Shown: positions 12,678 to 20,564 of the stretch, one piece after another | Position numbering within the stretch: position 1 is the stretch's first letter | Layout: every line of letters starts with the position of its first letter | Assembly (NCBI GenBank): GCA_020741755.1 | Contig: DYYI01000049.1 | Coordinates: forward strand, 1 to 20,564 | DNA from: Aliicoccus persicus_A | GTDB taxonomy: Bacteria; Bacillota; Bacilli; Staphylococcales; Salinicoccaceae | DNA length: 20,564 bases | Direction: 5' to 3' | The notes under the pieces: generated by a model | The model's database searches: none | What the model was told of the DNA's origin: nothing | What the model saw: the letters and a program-made list of their open reading frames with translations, nothing else | Program-made: the position numbers and the translations under genes

Positions 12678-14807
12678 TTACACGCTTTCTACAACAATCG
12701 CATCATCGAGGACTTTCGCAATCACATGATCTAACGCATCTTCTTCTAGCATTAAATCTGTCAATTGGTCTTCGATAACATCTTGAATGACCCGACGCAA
12801 TGGTCTAGCACCAAATCGTTGGTCATATCCCATCTTAACCAACTTCTCTTTTGCTTCTTGTGTAATTTCTAATTCGATTTCATTTTCTTTAACTGCTTCA
12901 TTTAACTCAACGAGCATTAAATCTACGATTTCTAGTAAGTTTTCTTCATTTAGTTCATTGAATTTAACAATACTATCAAACCTATTGAGGAACTCTGGTT
13001 TAAAGTAATCACTTAGCATTTCTAATGAAGAAACTGCATCGTTCTCACTTTGTCCGAATCCCATGCTGTTGTTATTGAATCCTGTTCCTGCGTTACTCGT
13101 CATGATGATTACTGTTTCTTTGAAGCTCACTGTACGACCATGTGAGTCTGTTAAGTGACCATCTTCCATGATTTGTAGGAACATGTTTTGAACATCTGGG
13201 TGTGCTTTCTCAATTTCATCGAGCAAGATGATATTGTACGGATTACGTCTGACTTGCTCTGTTAACTGACCCGCTTCTTCATGTCCAACATACCCTGGAG
13301 GTGATCCGATAATTTTAGATACACTGTGTTTCTCCATGTACTCACTCATGTCGAGACGGATTAACGAATCACGTGTTCCAAATAACTCTTCAGCAAGTGC
13401 TTTCGTGAGTTCTGTCTTACCGACACCAGTTGGTCCGACAAATAGGAATGTTCCGATTGGACGATATTTAGATTTTAGTCCTGCACGTGAGCGACGGATT
13501 GCTTTTGCAACTTTACCTACCGCTTCAGGCTGTCCAATGACTTTACGACCAAGATTCGTTTCAATTTCACGCATTTTAGATTGTTCATCCGCTTGCATTT
13601 TCGTAACAGGAATTCCCGTTTTCTCTTCAACGATTAACTGAACGTCAGAAACATCCACATTGATTGTATTGTTTTCTGTACCTTGAGATTTTTCTAACTG
13701 TTTTTCAAGTTGATGTTCTTGATATCTCAAGTTCGCTGCTCTTTCATAATCTTCAGTATCCGCTGCTTGTCGCTTTTCAGCTCTCACTTTTTCTAACTGT
13801 GTTTGAATTGAATCTGAATCGTTTTCAGCGTTGGCAAGATTGAGTCGAGATCCCACTTCATCCATTAAGTCAATCGCTTTATCTGGTAAAAATCGCTCTT
13901 GTATATATCGATCCGATAAAGTAACAAATGATCGGATGACTTCATCTGAGTATTTTACTTCATGGAATTTTTCATATCGATCTTTAATGCCATGCAAGAT
14001 TTGTTCCGCTTGTTCAAGCGTTGGTTCTTTTACAGTGATTGGCTGTAGACGTCGTTCAAGCGCAGCGTCTTTTTCAATCTGACGATACTCTTTTAACGTT
14101 GTCGCACCGATTAACTGCATTTCACCACGTGCGAGTGCAGGTTTTAAGATGTTACCCGCATCCATTTTAGAACTCTCTGCTGTTCCAGCACCGACGATTA
14201 AGTGAATTTCATCAATGAAAAGAATGACTTCATCGCGTTGTTTCACTTCTTCAATCAGCTCTTGCATACGCTCTTCAAATTGTCCGCGAATTCCCGTGTT
14301 TGCAACGAGTGACGCAACATCTAACATGTACACTTCTTTGTTCATCAGTTTTGTTGGTACATCACCCTCAACGATTTTTCGTGCTAAACCTTCAGCAATC
14401 GCCGTTTTACCGACACCCGGTTCACCGATGAGAACCGGGTTGTTTTTATTACGTCTATTAAGAATTTCTATCACACGTTTAACTTCAACATCACGGCCGA
14501 TAACCGGATCAATTTGGTTTTGACGTGCTTTATCTGTTAAATTCGTACCGAGTTGTTCTAATAGACCCGGTGCTTGAGATTCTTTCACTTGTGTACCTGT
14601 CGCTCTGCGTGGACCATTTCCTTGATTAAATTGATTGAAAGATCCAAAAGCTTTGCTCGTTCCACCAAATAAATTGTTTGGATTTTGTGCTTGCATGTTT
14701 ATTTGATGGAAGCAATCGTTACATAAATGTACTCTCATTTTCTGATTATTTATATTCATAGCTAAATTAACATTTGCATCATTAACATTACAGTTTTGAC
14801 ATTTCAT
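12678..14807 (-). CDS. clpE: ClpE-type AAA+ unfoldase with N-terminal zinc finger, 709 aa
   Basis: An HSP100 ATPase that unfolds damaged proteins and passes them to ClpP. The N-terminus has a four-cysteine zinc finger (Cys3, 6, 29, 32) in place of the ClpC N domain, the mark of ClpE. A Gln/Asn/Gly-rich linker (about 40-75) follows. AAA-1 has Walker A GEPGVGKT (128-135) and Walker B ILFIDE (195-200). A UVR-like coiled segment covers about 336-371. AAA-2 has Walker A GPTGVGKT (458-465) and Walker B IILLDE (526-531). A ClpP-docking loop is likely at MGF (582-584), and a ClpB-type D2-small domain ends the protein. Length is normal for ClpE. SD AGGAGG lies eight bases before ATG. Three CtsR heptads in the leader indicate heat-stress repression by CtsR. 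Confidence 0.95.
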   Translation of the reverse strand: MKCQNCNVNDANVNLAMNINNQKMRVHLCNDCFHQINMQAQNPNNLFGGTSKAFGSFNQFNQGNGPRRATGTQVKESQAPGLLEQLGTNLTDKARQNQIDPVIGRDVEVKRVIEILNRRNKNNPVLIGEPGVGKTAIAEGLARKIVEGDVPTKLMNKEVYMLDVASLVANTGIRGQFEERMQELIEEVKQRDEVILFIDEIHLIVGAGTAESSKMDAGNILKPALARGEMQLIGATTLKEYRQIEKDAALERRLQPITVKEPTLEQAEQILHGIKDRYEKFHEVKYSDEVIRSFVTLSDRYIQERFLPDKAIDLMDEVGSRLNLANAENDSDSIQTQLEKVRAEKRQAADTEDYERAANLRYQEHQLEKQLEKSQGTENNTINVDVSDVQLIVEEKTGIPVTKMQADEQSKMREIETNLGRKVIGQPEAVGKVAKAIRRSRAGLKSKYRPIGTFLFVGPTGVGKTELTKALAEELFGTRDSLIRLDMSEYMEKHSVSKIIGSPPGYVGHEEAGQLTEQVRRNPYNIILLDEIEKAHPDVQNMFLQIMEDGHLTDSHGRTVSFKETVIIMTSNAGTGFNNNSMGFGQSENDAVSSLEMLSDYFKPEFLNRFDSIVKFNELNEENLLEIVDLMLVELNEAVKENEIELEITQEAKEKLVKMGYDQRFGARPLRRVIQDVIEDQLTDLMLEEDALDHVIAKVLDDAIVVESV

Positions 14808-14842
14808 AGTAAGTGCCTCCTATTAAATTAAATTTAGTCTTT

Positions 14843-14865
14843 TTTGACTTTGACTATCTTTGACT
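14843..14865 (-). promoter_or_regulatory. CtsR operator with a third heptad
   Basis: The minus strand has AGTCAAAGATAGTCAAA (14865-14849), a perfect match to the CtsR direct repeat RGTCAAA-NAN-RGTCAAA. A third AGTCAAA (14849-14843) follows, sharing one base. It begins right after the -10, so bound CtsR would block the start of transcription. Confidence 0.93.
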
Positions 14866-14873
14866 ATAATTAT

Positions 14874-14901
14874 ATTATACATCGATTTTTCGAAATTTCA
14901 A
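14874..14901 (-). promoter_or_regulatory. Sigma-A promoter of clpE
   Basis: Minus-strand -35 TTGAAA (14901-14896), 16-base spacer, -10 TATAAT (14879-14874). The CtsR heptads lie over the predicted start site. No CIRCE element is visible. Confidence 0.8.
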
Positions 14902-14978
14902 TCGTAATGCTCATATGTCTGTTTTAACGGTTATAGTATGATTAATGATGAGATTATTAACTATGAAGGATAATGCCT

Positions 14979-15506
14979 ATGATTAGAAAATGCACGAAAG
15001 ATGACTTGATACGCCTCCGAGATGTTGCAGCGCAAACATTCGATGAAACTTTTCGACCTGATAATACACCTGAAAATATGGAAACATACATGAGTAAGGC
15101 ATTTACGACTGAAAAGATTGCTGCAGAGCTTGATCATCCAAATTCTTATTTCTACTTTATTTATAAAGACGAATTGCTGGCTGGTTTCTTAAAGCTGAAC
15201 GTATTTGATGCCCAAACTGAGCCAATGGGGGATGACTTTATTGAGATTGAACGCATCTATATATTAAAAGAGTTTCAAAAACACGGATTAGGAAAACAGT
15301 TATTACAGTTTGCATTTGAGTTTACCAAAGCACGTAAGTATAAGAAGGTATGGCTTGGCGTATGGGAAAAAAATTTAAATGTACTGGCTTTTTATCGACG
15401 ATATGGTTTTGAGAAAGTGGATTCCCATGACTTTTATATGGGAGATGATAGGCAGACAGACTGGATCATGGTAAAAGAATTTCAATTGAATACAGATAAG
15501 GAGTGA
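14979..15506 (+). CDS. PaiA-like GNAT N-acetyltransferase, 175 aa
   Basis: A GNAT acetyltransferase most like PaiA, the spermidine/spermine N1-acetyltransferase of Bacillus. The N-terminal IRKCTKDDLIRLRDVAAQTFDETF and the following tail-helix style are typical. The acetyl-CoA loop is QKHGLG (100-105), after the strand EIERIYI. KVWLGVWEKNLNVLAFYRRYGF is the conserved C-terminal half. Likely role is polyamine detoxification in the cytosol. The ATG at 14979 is eight bases after AAGGA; the ATG two codons earlier is only two bases away from it. The AlkA gene starts 4 bases after the stop, so the two form an operon. Divergent from clpE. Confidence 0.85.
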   Translation: MIRKCTKDDLIRLRDVAAQTFDETFRPDNTPENMETYMSKAFTTEKIAAELDHPNSYFYFIYKDELLAGFLKLNVFDAQTEPMGDDFIEIERIYILKEFQKHGLGKQLLQFAFEFTKARKYKKVWLGVWEKNLNVLAFYRRYGFEKVDSHDFYMGDDRQTDWIMVKEFQLNTDKE

Positions 15507-15510
15507 TTTT

Positions 15511-16428
15511 TTGACACAAACATATCAGATGAAAGATGCACATCTTCAAATAGAATTACCAGAGATTTTTGACTTTGATGCAATTCTGGATTATTTAATA
15601 CGGGACACAAATGAATGTATGTATGAAGTCACGGACAACCACGTCACGCGACTGATACAGATAAAAGATCACCAAATACTCTTTCGCGTGCGCGCGATTA
15701 ATAATGAAGTTTTGGATATTGAGTTTTTAAATGGGACTGAACCAGGTGTGGATGTGTTACCTGACGTTGTGGCTTATGTTCGTGAATGGTTTGATCTGGA
15801 TTATAATTTAGCATCTTTCTATAAGATTGCAAGTACGGATCCCCTACTTTCTCAAGCGACGGAAAAAGAATATGGTTTGAGACTAATGGGCATCAATGAG
15901 TTGTTCGAAGCATTTTGCTGGGCGATTTTAGGTCAGCAGATCAATCTGACATTTGCTTATACATTGAAGCGTCGATTTGTTGAGAAGTATGGACAGAGCA
16001 TGGAATATGAAGGGAAGCTGTATATGCTATTCCCTTCTATTGATAGTATCGCGTCTCTCACACCCGATGATATGGCAGATGTGAAAATGACGCGTAGAAA
16101 AAGTGAATATATTATTAACATCGCACAATTGATGCGCGATGGCGAAGTGACGAAAGAAGGGTTACGCGCACTCGGCAATAATGAAGACGTTGAACGTGAA
16201 CTCGTTAAGATTCGCGGCATCGGTCCGTGGACGGCGAATTATGTCAGCATGCGCTGTTTACGTCTCGGTTCTGCATTACCTCTCGCTGATGTTGGGTTAA
16301 TGAATGCAATCAAGTTTGGTCTTGATATGGATAGAAAACCGACGAAAGCAGAGATTTTATCGCTTGCAGAGAAGTGGCAAGGATATGAATCATACGCAAC
16401 ATTTTACTTATGGAGACTACTCTACTAA
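15511..16428 (+). CDS. alkA: AlkA-type DNA-3-methyladenine glycosylase II, 305 aa
   Basis: A base-excision glycosylase that removes alkylated purines such as 3-methyladenine. It has the HhH-GPD fold: AILGQQINLTFA at 138-149 opens the domain, the DNA-binding helix-hairpin-helix is LVKIRGIGPWTANYV (231-245), and the catalytic aspartate is Asp260 (PLADVGL). The N-terminal 100 residues form the AlkA_N-type beta domain. There is no iron-sulfur cluster cysteine set, which excludes the Nth/MutY branch. The start TTG at 15511 follows AAGGAG by seven bases. Translated from the same message as the PaiA-like gene, pairing polyamine and DNA-damage functions. No Ada/methyl-transfer regulator is nearby. 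Confidence 0.9.
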   Translation: MTQTYQMKDAHLQIELPEIFDFDAILDYLIRDTNECMYEVTDNHVTRLIQIKDHQILFRVRAINNEVLDIEFLNGTEPGVDVLPDVVAYVREWFDLDYNLASFYKIASTDPLLSQATEKEYGLRLMGINELFEAFCWAILGQQINLTFAYTLKRRFVEKYGQSMEYEGKLYMLFPSIDSIASLTPDDMADVKMTRRKSEYIINIAQLMRDGEVTKEGLRALGNNEDVERELVKIRGIGPWTANYVSMRCLRLGSALPLADVGLMNAIKFGLDMDRKPTKAEILSLAEKWQGYESYATFYLWRLLY

Positions 16429-16452
16429 ATTTTTAAAATATTACGAAATATT

Positions 16453-16481
16453 CTGACATTTCCTCTCGTGATTATGATAAT
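16453..16481 (+). promoter_or_regulatory. Promoter of the MetE-like gene
   Basis: CTGACA (16453-16458), a 17-base spacer and GATAAT (16476-16481) give one mismatch in each hexamer. The leader to the ATG is only about 25 bases, too short for an S-box or T-box. Confidence 0.6.
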
Positions 16482-16512
16482 GTAAGAACAATATGAAAAT
16501 GGAGTGGATATT

Positions 16513-17637
16513 ATGACTGTTAAAAATAGAGTAATCGCACCGTTCAGATATGATTTTGTCGGGAGTTTTTTACGACCGGATGAATTAAAAGAATCACGTC
16601 GAGCATTTGAAAATGGAGAAATTTCAAGTGATGAACTAACTGACGTGGAAGATAAAGCGATTGAAACATTGATTGAGAAACAGAAGGCACTCGGGTTAAA
16701 GTCAATAACCGATGGAGAGTTTCGCCGTTCATGGTGGCACCTTGATTTTATGTGGGGACTCGGTGGTGTTGAAAAAACTGAAGTGGATCACGGTTATAAA
16801 TTCAATGCAATAGAGACACGTGCGGAATCTGCAAGACTTACTGGTAAGCTTAGTGGAAGTAATCATCCATTCATTGATCATTTTAAATTTGTAAAACAAT
16901 TCGAAGATGACAACACAATTGCACGTCAAACGATTCCAGCACCCGCTCAATTTTTATCTGAGTTATATCGACCGGAAAATATTGGATCGACTGAGGCTGT
17001 TTATCCGGAAAAGTCAGAATTACTCAAAGATATTGCTGTCGCATATCAAACGTTCATACAAGAATTGTATGACGCGGGTTGTCGTAACTTACAACTCGAT
17101 GATTGTACGTGGGGCATGATTGTGGATGAAAACTATTGGAAGTCGCGCAGTGATAATGTTTCAGTTTCAGAGTTGAGTCGGGAATTTGTCGATTTAAATA
17201 ATGAAGCGATTCGAAATCGTCCTTCTGATTTAATTGTGAATACACACGTATGCCGAGGCAACTACAGATCTCAGTGGGCATCGTCAGGTGCGTATGATAC
17301 AGTTGCTGATATTTTATTTGGTGAAGAAAATGTCGATGGGTATTACTTAGAATTTGATACAGAACGTGCAGGTGGTTTTGAATCATTGAAAAAAATATCT
17401 GGTGACAAATTAGTCGTGCTTGGATTAGTTTCTTCTAAAACGAGAGCACTCGAGGACAAGCAAGAAATTATCGAGCGAATTGAAACTGCCGCACAGTATA
17501 TCGATAAAGACCGATTATGTCTGAGCCCACAGTGTGGCTTTGCTTCTACTGAGGAAGGTAACGAATTAACCGAAGAAGAGCAGTGGAACAAAATGAAACT
17601 TGTAAAAGAAATTGCCAAAGAAGTTTGGGGTAATTAA
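16513..17637 (+). CDS. MetE-like (cobalamin-independent methionine synthase C-terminal family), 374 aa
   Basis: Matches the C-terminal catalytic half of cobalamin-independent methionine synthase, as found alone in the YxjG/YxjH group of Bacilli. The start signature VGSFLRP (about 16-22) and the folate/substrate segment TDGEFRR are present. Zinc ligands are His245 and Cys247 (NTHVCRGN), Glu280 and Cys341 (SPQCGF), the site that activates homocysteine. The N-terminal half of full MetE (about 750 aa) is absent, so the methyl donor may not be triglutamyl-folate; S-methyl transfer in methionine salvage is an alternative. A GTG at 16504 overlaps the GGAG SD, so the ATG at 16513 is used. It is monocistronic, with a terminator after it. 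No SAM riboswitch is present, unlike many relatives. Confidence 0.87.
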   Translation: MTVKNRVIAPFRYDFVGSFLRPDELKESRRAFENGEISSDELTDVEDKAIETLIEKQKALGLKSITDGEFRRSWWHLDFMWGLGGVEKTEVDHGYKFNAIETRAESARLTGKLSGSNHPFIDHFKFVKQFEDDNTIARQTIPAPAQFLSELYRPENIGSTEAVYPEKSELLKDIAVAYQTFIQELYDAGCRNLQLDDCTWGMIVDENYWKSRSDNVSVSELSREFVDLNNEAIRNRPSDLIVNTHVCRGNYRSQWASSGAYDTVADILFGEENVDGYYLEFDTERAGGFESLKKISGDKLVVLGLVSSKTRALEDKQEIIERIETAAQYIDKDRLCLSPQCGFASTEEGNELTEEEQWNKMKLVKEIAKEVWGN

Positions 17638-17657
17638 TTTAATAATAAATGCGTACA

Positions 17658-17684
17658 CCCCTTCAAATCATAGATTTGAAGGGG
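17658..17684 (+). terminator. Terminator hairpin after the MetE-like gene
   Basis: CCCCTTCAAAT (17658-17668) pairs perfectly with ATTTGAAGGGG (17674-17684) over a 5-base loop. The T-rich tail is interrupted (CGTATTATTTT), so efficiency may be moderate. Confidence 0.75.
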
Positions 17685-17760
17685 CGTATTATTTTAATGT
17701 ATGTTACTGTATACATGCGCATAGAGACATCCATAAAATCAACCTTGGAGGACGAAAGTA

Positions 17761-18150
17761 ATGAACAACAGTAAATATTCTAAATGGAATTTAAGTATCA
17801 TTGCACTCGGTGGTCTCATCGGGATTTCAATCTATCAGATATTTAACTTTGACCTATCCGTTTTTCTTGGTGGTATATTCGGTGCTGTATTGCTCGCGCT
17901 TGTTAACGTCATCCTCGTGTTAACGAAATCTGATGAATCTGCTGAAATAAGTCAAAAAGTTTTTCAAAATGTGCGTAATTATTACTACTACGTATACCTT
18001 GTATTTACCGCTGTCGCACTGATTGCACTCGTCGTTATGATGAGTTTAGATATTGAGGTCGTACCTGTCTCGACACTATTTTTAGTCTTCATCGTTTACT
18101 TTGTGTTGAGTGGTATTGGTGCATTTATGGTTGCTAAGAAAAAAATGTAA
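17761..18150 (+). CDS. Unknown 4-TM membrane protein, 129 aa
   Basis: I do not recognise this family. Four hydrophobic segments are visible at about 9-26, 33-53, 74-95 and 101-123, joined by a short charged loop (KSDESAEISQKVFQNVRN) between the second and third, with a run of four tyrosines (YYYY) just before TM3. The tail is basic (KKKM), so both termini are probably inside. A GGAGGACGAAAGT leader gives a strong SD before ATG. The gene is monocistronic and convergent with the pirin gene, 14 bases apart. Similar four-TM proteins sometimes sit beside HTH regulators, but none is here. Confidence 0.75.
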   Translation: MNNSKYSKWNLSIIALGGLIGISIYQIFNFDLSVFLGGIFGAVLLALVNVILVLTKSDESAEISQKVFQNVRNYYYYVYLVFTAVALIALVVMMSLDIEVVPVSTLFLVFIVYFVLSGIGAFMVAKKKM

Positions 18151-18164
18151 TAACATATTAACGT

Positions 18165-18905
18165 CTAATAACGTGTCAAACTACTGATTGTACCTTTCGT
18201 TGACATCGGTGCATCGAGATCGACGAGAAACAGAACTACTGTCGCATCTTTATGTGCTGTAAGCGGGGGCAGTCCTTCATCAATATCGGCGATGGCTTCA
18301 AATCGTTCTGCTTTCTCGTTTCCTGTTTCAATTTCTCCATGCATGACATAGAGAAACGATGCGAGTCCAGGAATATTCGGAATTTCTAACGTGTTACCTG
18401 CTTTCACATGTGCATCCATAATATACGCATTTTGACGCATCGTCATCGGCGCATCACTATCTTCAGGTCCGACCATCGTATACCAATCTTCATTATCCAC
18501 CGGCTTTTCATGGAACTGAATATTTGGTTCTAAGTCTGGTGCTTCAGGTCGCATAAAGATCTGCAACATCTCGACGCCTTCTTGTGGCACTTTTTCTTCA
18601 TGCCAAAAACTCTTACCCGCATTCATCACCATCAACTTTCCACGTTCAATCGGCACTTCATATCCTGCGGAATCCTTATGCATTGAAATGCCTTTGTCTA
18701 CATAACTCAATATTTCGTCATCGACGTGTTCGTGCATTTTTATCGTCAAACCTTTGGACATAAACGCATGATCGATATTTGAAAACGGACCGAACGTTGG
18801 ACGCTCTCCGTCAGGTTCCAGAATACGTCCAGGTAAAATACGCGTGATTGAAAACATCCCTTTGTACGGTTCTAAATGTGCATCTTTACTCATTTTCAAA
18901 ATCAT
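18165..18905 (-). CDS. Pirin family protein (cupin), 246 aa
   Basis: A bicupin of the pirin family, non-heme iron proteins that include quercetinases and redox-linked regulators. The four metal ligands fit the pirin pattern in spacing: His58, His60 (KMHEHVDDE), His102 and Glu104 (FWHEE). The following EILSYVDKGISMHKDSAG and MVMNAGKSFWHEE are family motifs. Several upstream in-frame ATGs exist. The one at 18905 follows AAGGAGG by six bases and is the best start. It overlaps the end of the MFS gene by 20 bases, so translation is coupled and the two share a transcript. It may act on, or respond to, an aromatic compound exported by the pump; this is inference. Confidence 0.85.
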   Translation of the reverse strand: MILKMSKDAHLEPYKGMFSITRILPGRILEPDGERPTFGPFSNIDHAFMSKGLTIKMHEHVDDEILSYVDKGISMHKDSAGYEVPIERGKLMVMNAGKSFWHEEKVPQEGVEMLQIFMRPEAPDLEPNIQFHEKPVDNEDWYTMVGPEDSDAPMTMRQNAYIMDAHVKAGNTLEIPNIPGLASFLYVMHGEIETGNEKAERFEAIADIDEGLPPLTAHKDATVVLFLVDLDAPMSTKGTISSLTRY

Positions 18906-20298
18906 ATTCATCCTCCTTATCTCTCGTTCTATTTTCACGTAACTGAAACGATAAAATCACACAGACGAATGCAAGGAACGCCATGACGATAAATGCATAC
19001 GTCACGCCCCAGAATGTACCGACACTATTTGGCGCATCCATCGTTGCTGCAGTAATACTAATGATAGAAGTCAACACGATGACACCGATTGTCATACCCA
19101 GTTGACGCACCGTGTTGACGATTGCCGATCCATGCGGAATATCTGAGTAATCGACTGCGTTCATCGCGAGCGTCGTCAGCGGTGCAAGCGTTAAGCCAAA
19201 CCCTGCCATGAATACGCAGAAGAATAGCATGATCCAGTAAGGTGAGCTATCCATACCGATGAGATTGAGCAATATGAGTGAAATTGTCGTTAAAGAAAAT
19301 CCGAGTGTAATGATGACTTTCCCACCATATTTGTCGTACAGATTTCCCGAGTATAGTGACATGATTGATAATAAAATCGTACCAGGTAATAGCAAGAAGC
19401 CAGATAAAAATGCTGACGTATCAAGTACAACTTGCGCAAACATCGGTAAGATGGTTTCTGTTGATAATAATAACCCTAAGTTAATTGCGATCATGATGAC
19501 TGAAAGTCTGAACAGACCATTTTTGAAAAGTCGCACATCCAGTACAGGTCGCGTTAATTTCAGCTGTCTACTGACGAATAAAATGATTGTGATGAGTCCG
19601 ATGATTACTGGTAAGATGACGCGAATGTCAGTTGCACCGACGACACTGATGTTACTTAATCCAAATATGAATAGGGAAAAACCGACAGCCGAGAATATGA
19701 TCGATGTGAAATCTAGCTTGTATTTATCTTTTTGGATGATGTCTGTCATTGCAAATATTGCTAATACGAGTGTTGCGATGACGAGCGGTAGCATAACCCA
19801 ATGTAATGTGCGCCAATCGAACACATCGATGATCACACCAGATATCGATGGCGCACTTGCCGGTGCCACATTGACGACCGCACCGAGCAGTCCCATCGCA
19901 AACCCTCTTCGTTCCGGAGGGAATATGATGAGTAAAATTGTTTGCGATAGCGGTAAGATGATACCCGCACCGATCGCTTGTAGTAGACGAGAGAAGATGA
20001 GCACTTCAAACGTCGGTGACCAACCACCGATGAGCGTACCGATTGCAAGTAATAGCAATGCGATGATGAGCAGCCATTTTGTTGAATATGTATTCGATAA
20101 GTAAGCACTCATCGGAATGAAAATAATTGATGTCAGTAAATATGCTGTTGTTAACCACTGCACTTCCGTTGCGTTAATGTCGAACTCCGCCATAATCGAC
20201 GGGTAAGCAGTGATCAGTAAAAATTGTATGAAAGCAAATAGGAACGTCGATGCAATGACGACGATGATTATGCCATTATGTCCAAATTTTCTTGCCAT
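18886..20298 (-). CDS. DHA2-family MFS transporter, LmrB/EmrB-like, 14 TM, 470 aa
   Basis: A 14-TM EmrB/QacA-type antiporter. The motif C segment reads GAVVNVAPASAPSISG (139-154), close to the APAxxPxxSG form of LmrB-type lincomycin pumps. RLLQAIGAGIILPLSQ (104-119) carries motif B. Motif A is degenerate: AYLSNTYSTKW (65-75) lacks the usual GxLaDrxGrk residues. TM1 has Gln25 where the family has Asp or Glu. Start: an ATG at 20304 is only one base after the AAGGAG SD, so the ATG at 20298, seven bases away, is chosen. The charged tail after TM14 is acidic. It precedes and overlaps the pirin gene. Substrate unknown; lincosamides are only one option. Confidence 0.85.
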   Translation of the reverse strand: MARKFGHNGIIIVVIASTFLFAFIQFLLITAYPSIMAEFDINATEVQWLTTAYLLTSIIFIPMSAYLSNTYSTKWLLIIALLLLAIGTLIGGWSPTFEVLIFSRLLQAIGAGIILPLSQTILLIIFPPERRGFAMGLLGAVVNVAPASAPSISGVIIDVFDWRTLHWVMLPLVIATLVLAIFAMTDIIQKDKYKLDFTSIIFSAVGFSLFIFGLSNISVVGATDIRVILPVIIGLITIILFVSRQLKLTRPVLDVRLFKNGLFRLSVIMIAINLGLLLSTETILPMFAQVVLDTSAFLSGFLLLPGTILLSIMSLYSGNLYDKYGGKVIITLGFSLTTISLILLNLIGMDSSPYWIMLFFCVFMAGFGLTLAPLTTLAMNAVDYSDIPHGSAIVNTVRQLGMTIGVIVLTSIISITAATMDAPNSVGTFWGVTYAFIVMAFLAFVCVILSFQLRENRTRDKEDEYDFENE

Positions 20299-20363
20299 TT
20301 CCATACTCCTTTTCTATATATCTAGTTCCACCTTATCAAATTGGTCGTTTTTGTGTGTGGGTT

Positions 20364-20564
20364 TGGGATTGTGGGGACTATGAGATTGGTTCATTGGCTC
20401 GTAAATTGATTTGCGTTCCAATGAGACTCGCTCACGGACGCGCAGATTGATTTGCGTTCCAATGAGACTTGCTCACTGACACGCAGATTGATTTGCGTTT
20501 CAATGAAACTCGCTCACGGACGCGCAGATTGATTTGCGTTTCAATGAGACTCGCTCACGGACGC
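20364..20564. repeat. Second 41-bp tandem repeat array, open at the window end
   Basis: Clear units begin at 20405, 20446, 20487 and 20528, each 41 bases apart and opening ATTGATTTGCG. Units differ at a few bases (GTTCCAATGAG or GTTTCAATGAA, CTCGCTCACGG or CTTGCTCACTG). A decayed unit fits at 20364-20404, sharing ATGAGA, TCA and CG at the same offsets. Each unit holds two small palindromes: CGCAGA-TTGA-TTTGCG (with one G-T pair) and TGAG-ACTCG-CTCA. No ORF runs through. The last unit is cut by the window. The array lies upstream of the DHA2/pirin operon. Confidence 0.9.

Noticed and set aside
16429..16512. SAM riboswitch or T-box before the MetE-like gene
   Set aside because: A good promoter lies within 60 bases of the ATG, leaving a leader too short for either.
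19259..20104. 281-codon open frame on the plus strand
   Set aside because: It is antisense to the DHA2 pump, has no SD and an unnatural composition; the minus-strand gene has full family motifs.

Overview
The window reads as a chromosome segment from a low-GC Gram-positive coccus of the Staphylococcaceae. Macrococcus, Mammaliicoccus and Jeotgalicoccus relatives fit best, but the genus cannot be fixed by reading alone. The grounds are Bacillota-type Shine-Dalgarno (SD) sequences, frequent TTG starts, a CtsR heptad operator before a ClpE-type Clp ATPase, a butanediol dehydrogenase, and an Erm methyltransferase with a staphylococcal-style macrolide attenuator. No transposase, integrase or phage gene was found, so the resistance genes sit in what looks like ordinary chromosomal context.

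Layout. Positions 66-1011: a small unknown gene and a convergent GNAT acetyltransferase share a strong terminator. 1164-3445: an ArsR-HTH regulator with a long N-terminal region is coupled to a 12-TM MFS pump. 3476-4517: a 68-bp palindrome precedes an ACR3/BASS-type transporter. 4532-6367 (minus): an MFS pump with an apparent AUU start, a GNAT gene, and a 43-codon remnant of an NmrA-like oxidoreductase. 6463-7456 (minus): erm with promoter, two leader peptides and RNA switches. 7477-8754 (minus): a TetR repressor and a pair of SMR exporters behind a 30-bp operator. 8838-11448: butanediol dehydrogenase and a divergent DHA2 pump. 11455-12347 (minus): a formate/nitrite transporter with FNR/ArcR-like and Rex-like sites. 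12374-12578: five 41-bp tandem repeats. 12678-14901 (minus): clpE with terminator, CtsR operator and promoter. 14979-16428: a PaiA-like acetyltransferase and an AlkA glycosylase. 16453-17684: a MetE-like protein. 17761-18150: an unknown 4-TM protein. 18165-20298 (minus): a DHA2 pump overlapping a pirin gene. 20364 to the end: a second, unrelated array, again with a 41-bp period.

Taken together this is an export and detoxification neighbourhood: four MFS pumps, an SMR pair, an ACR3-like carrier, Erm ribosome protection, three acetyltransferases, alkylated-base repair and a stress chaperone, mixed with anaerobic or overflow carbon metabolism. The most informative element is the erm leader. It combines an ErmA-like two-leader layout with an ErmC-like IFVI arrest peptide, and its four-segment attenuator stays complete only by counting G-U pairs. 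The MFS-GNAT-remnant group, the two period-41 arrays and the AUU start are the other points that deserve a second look.
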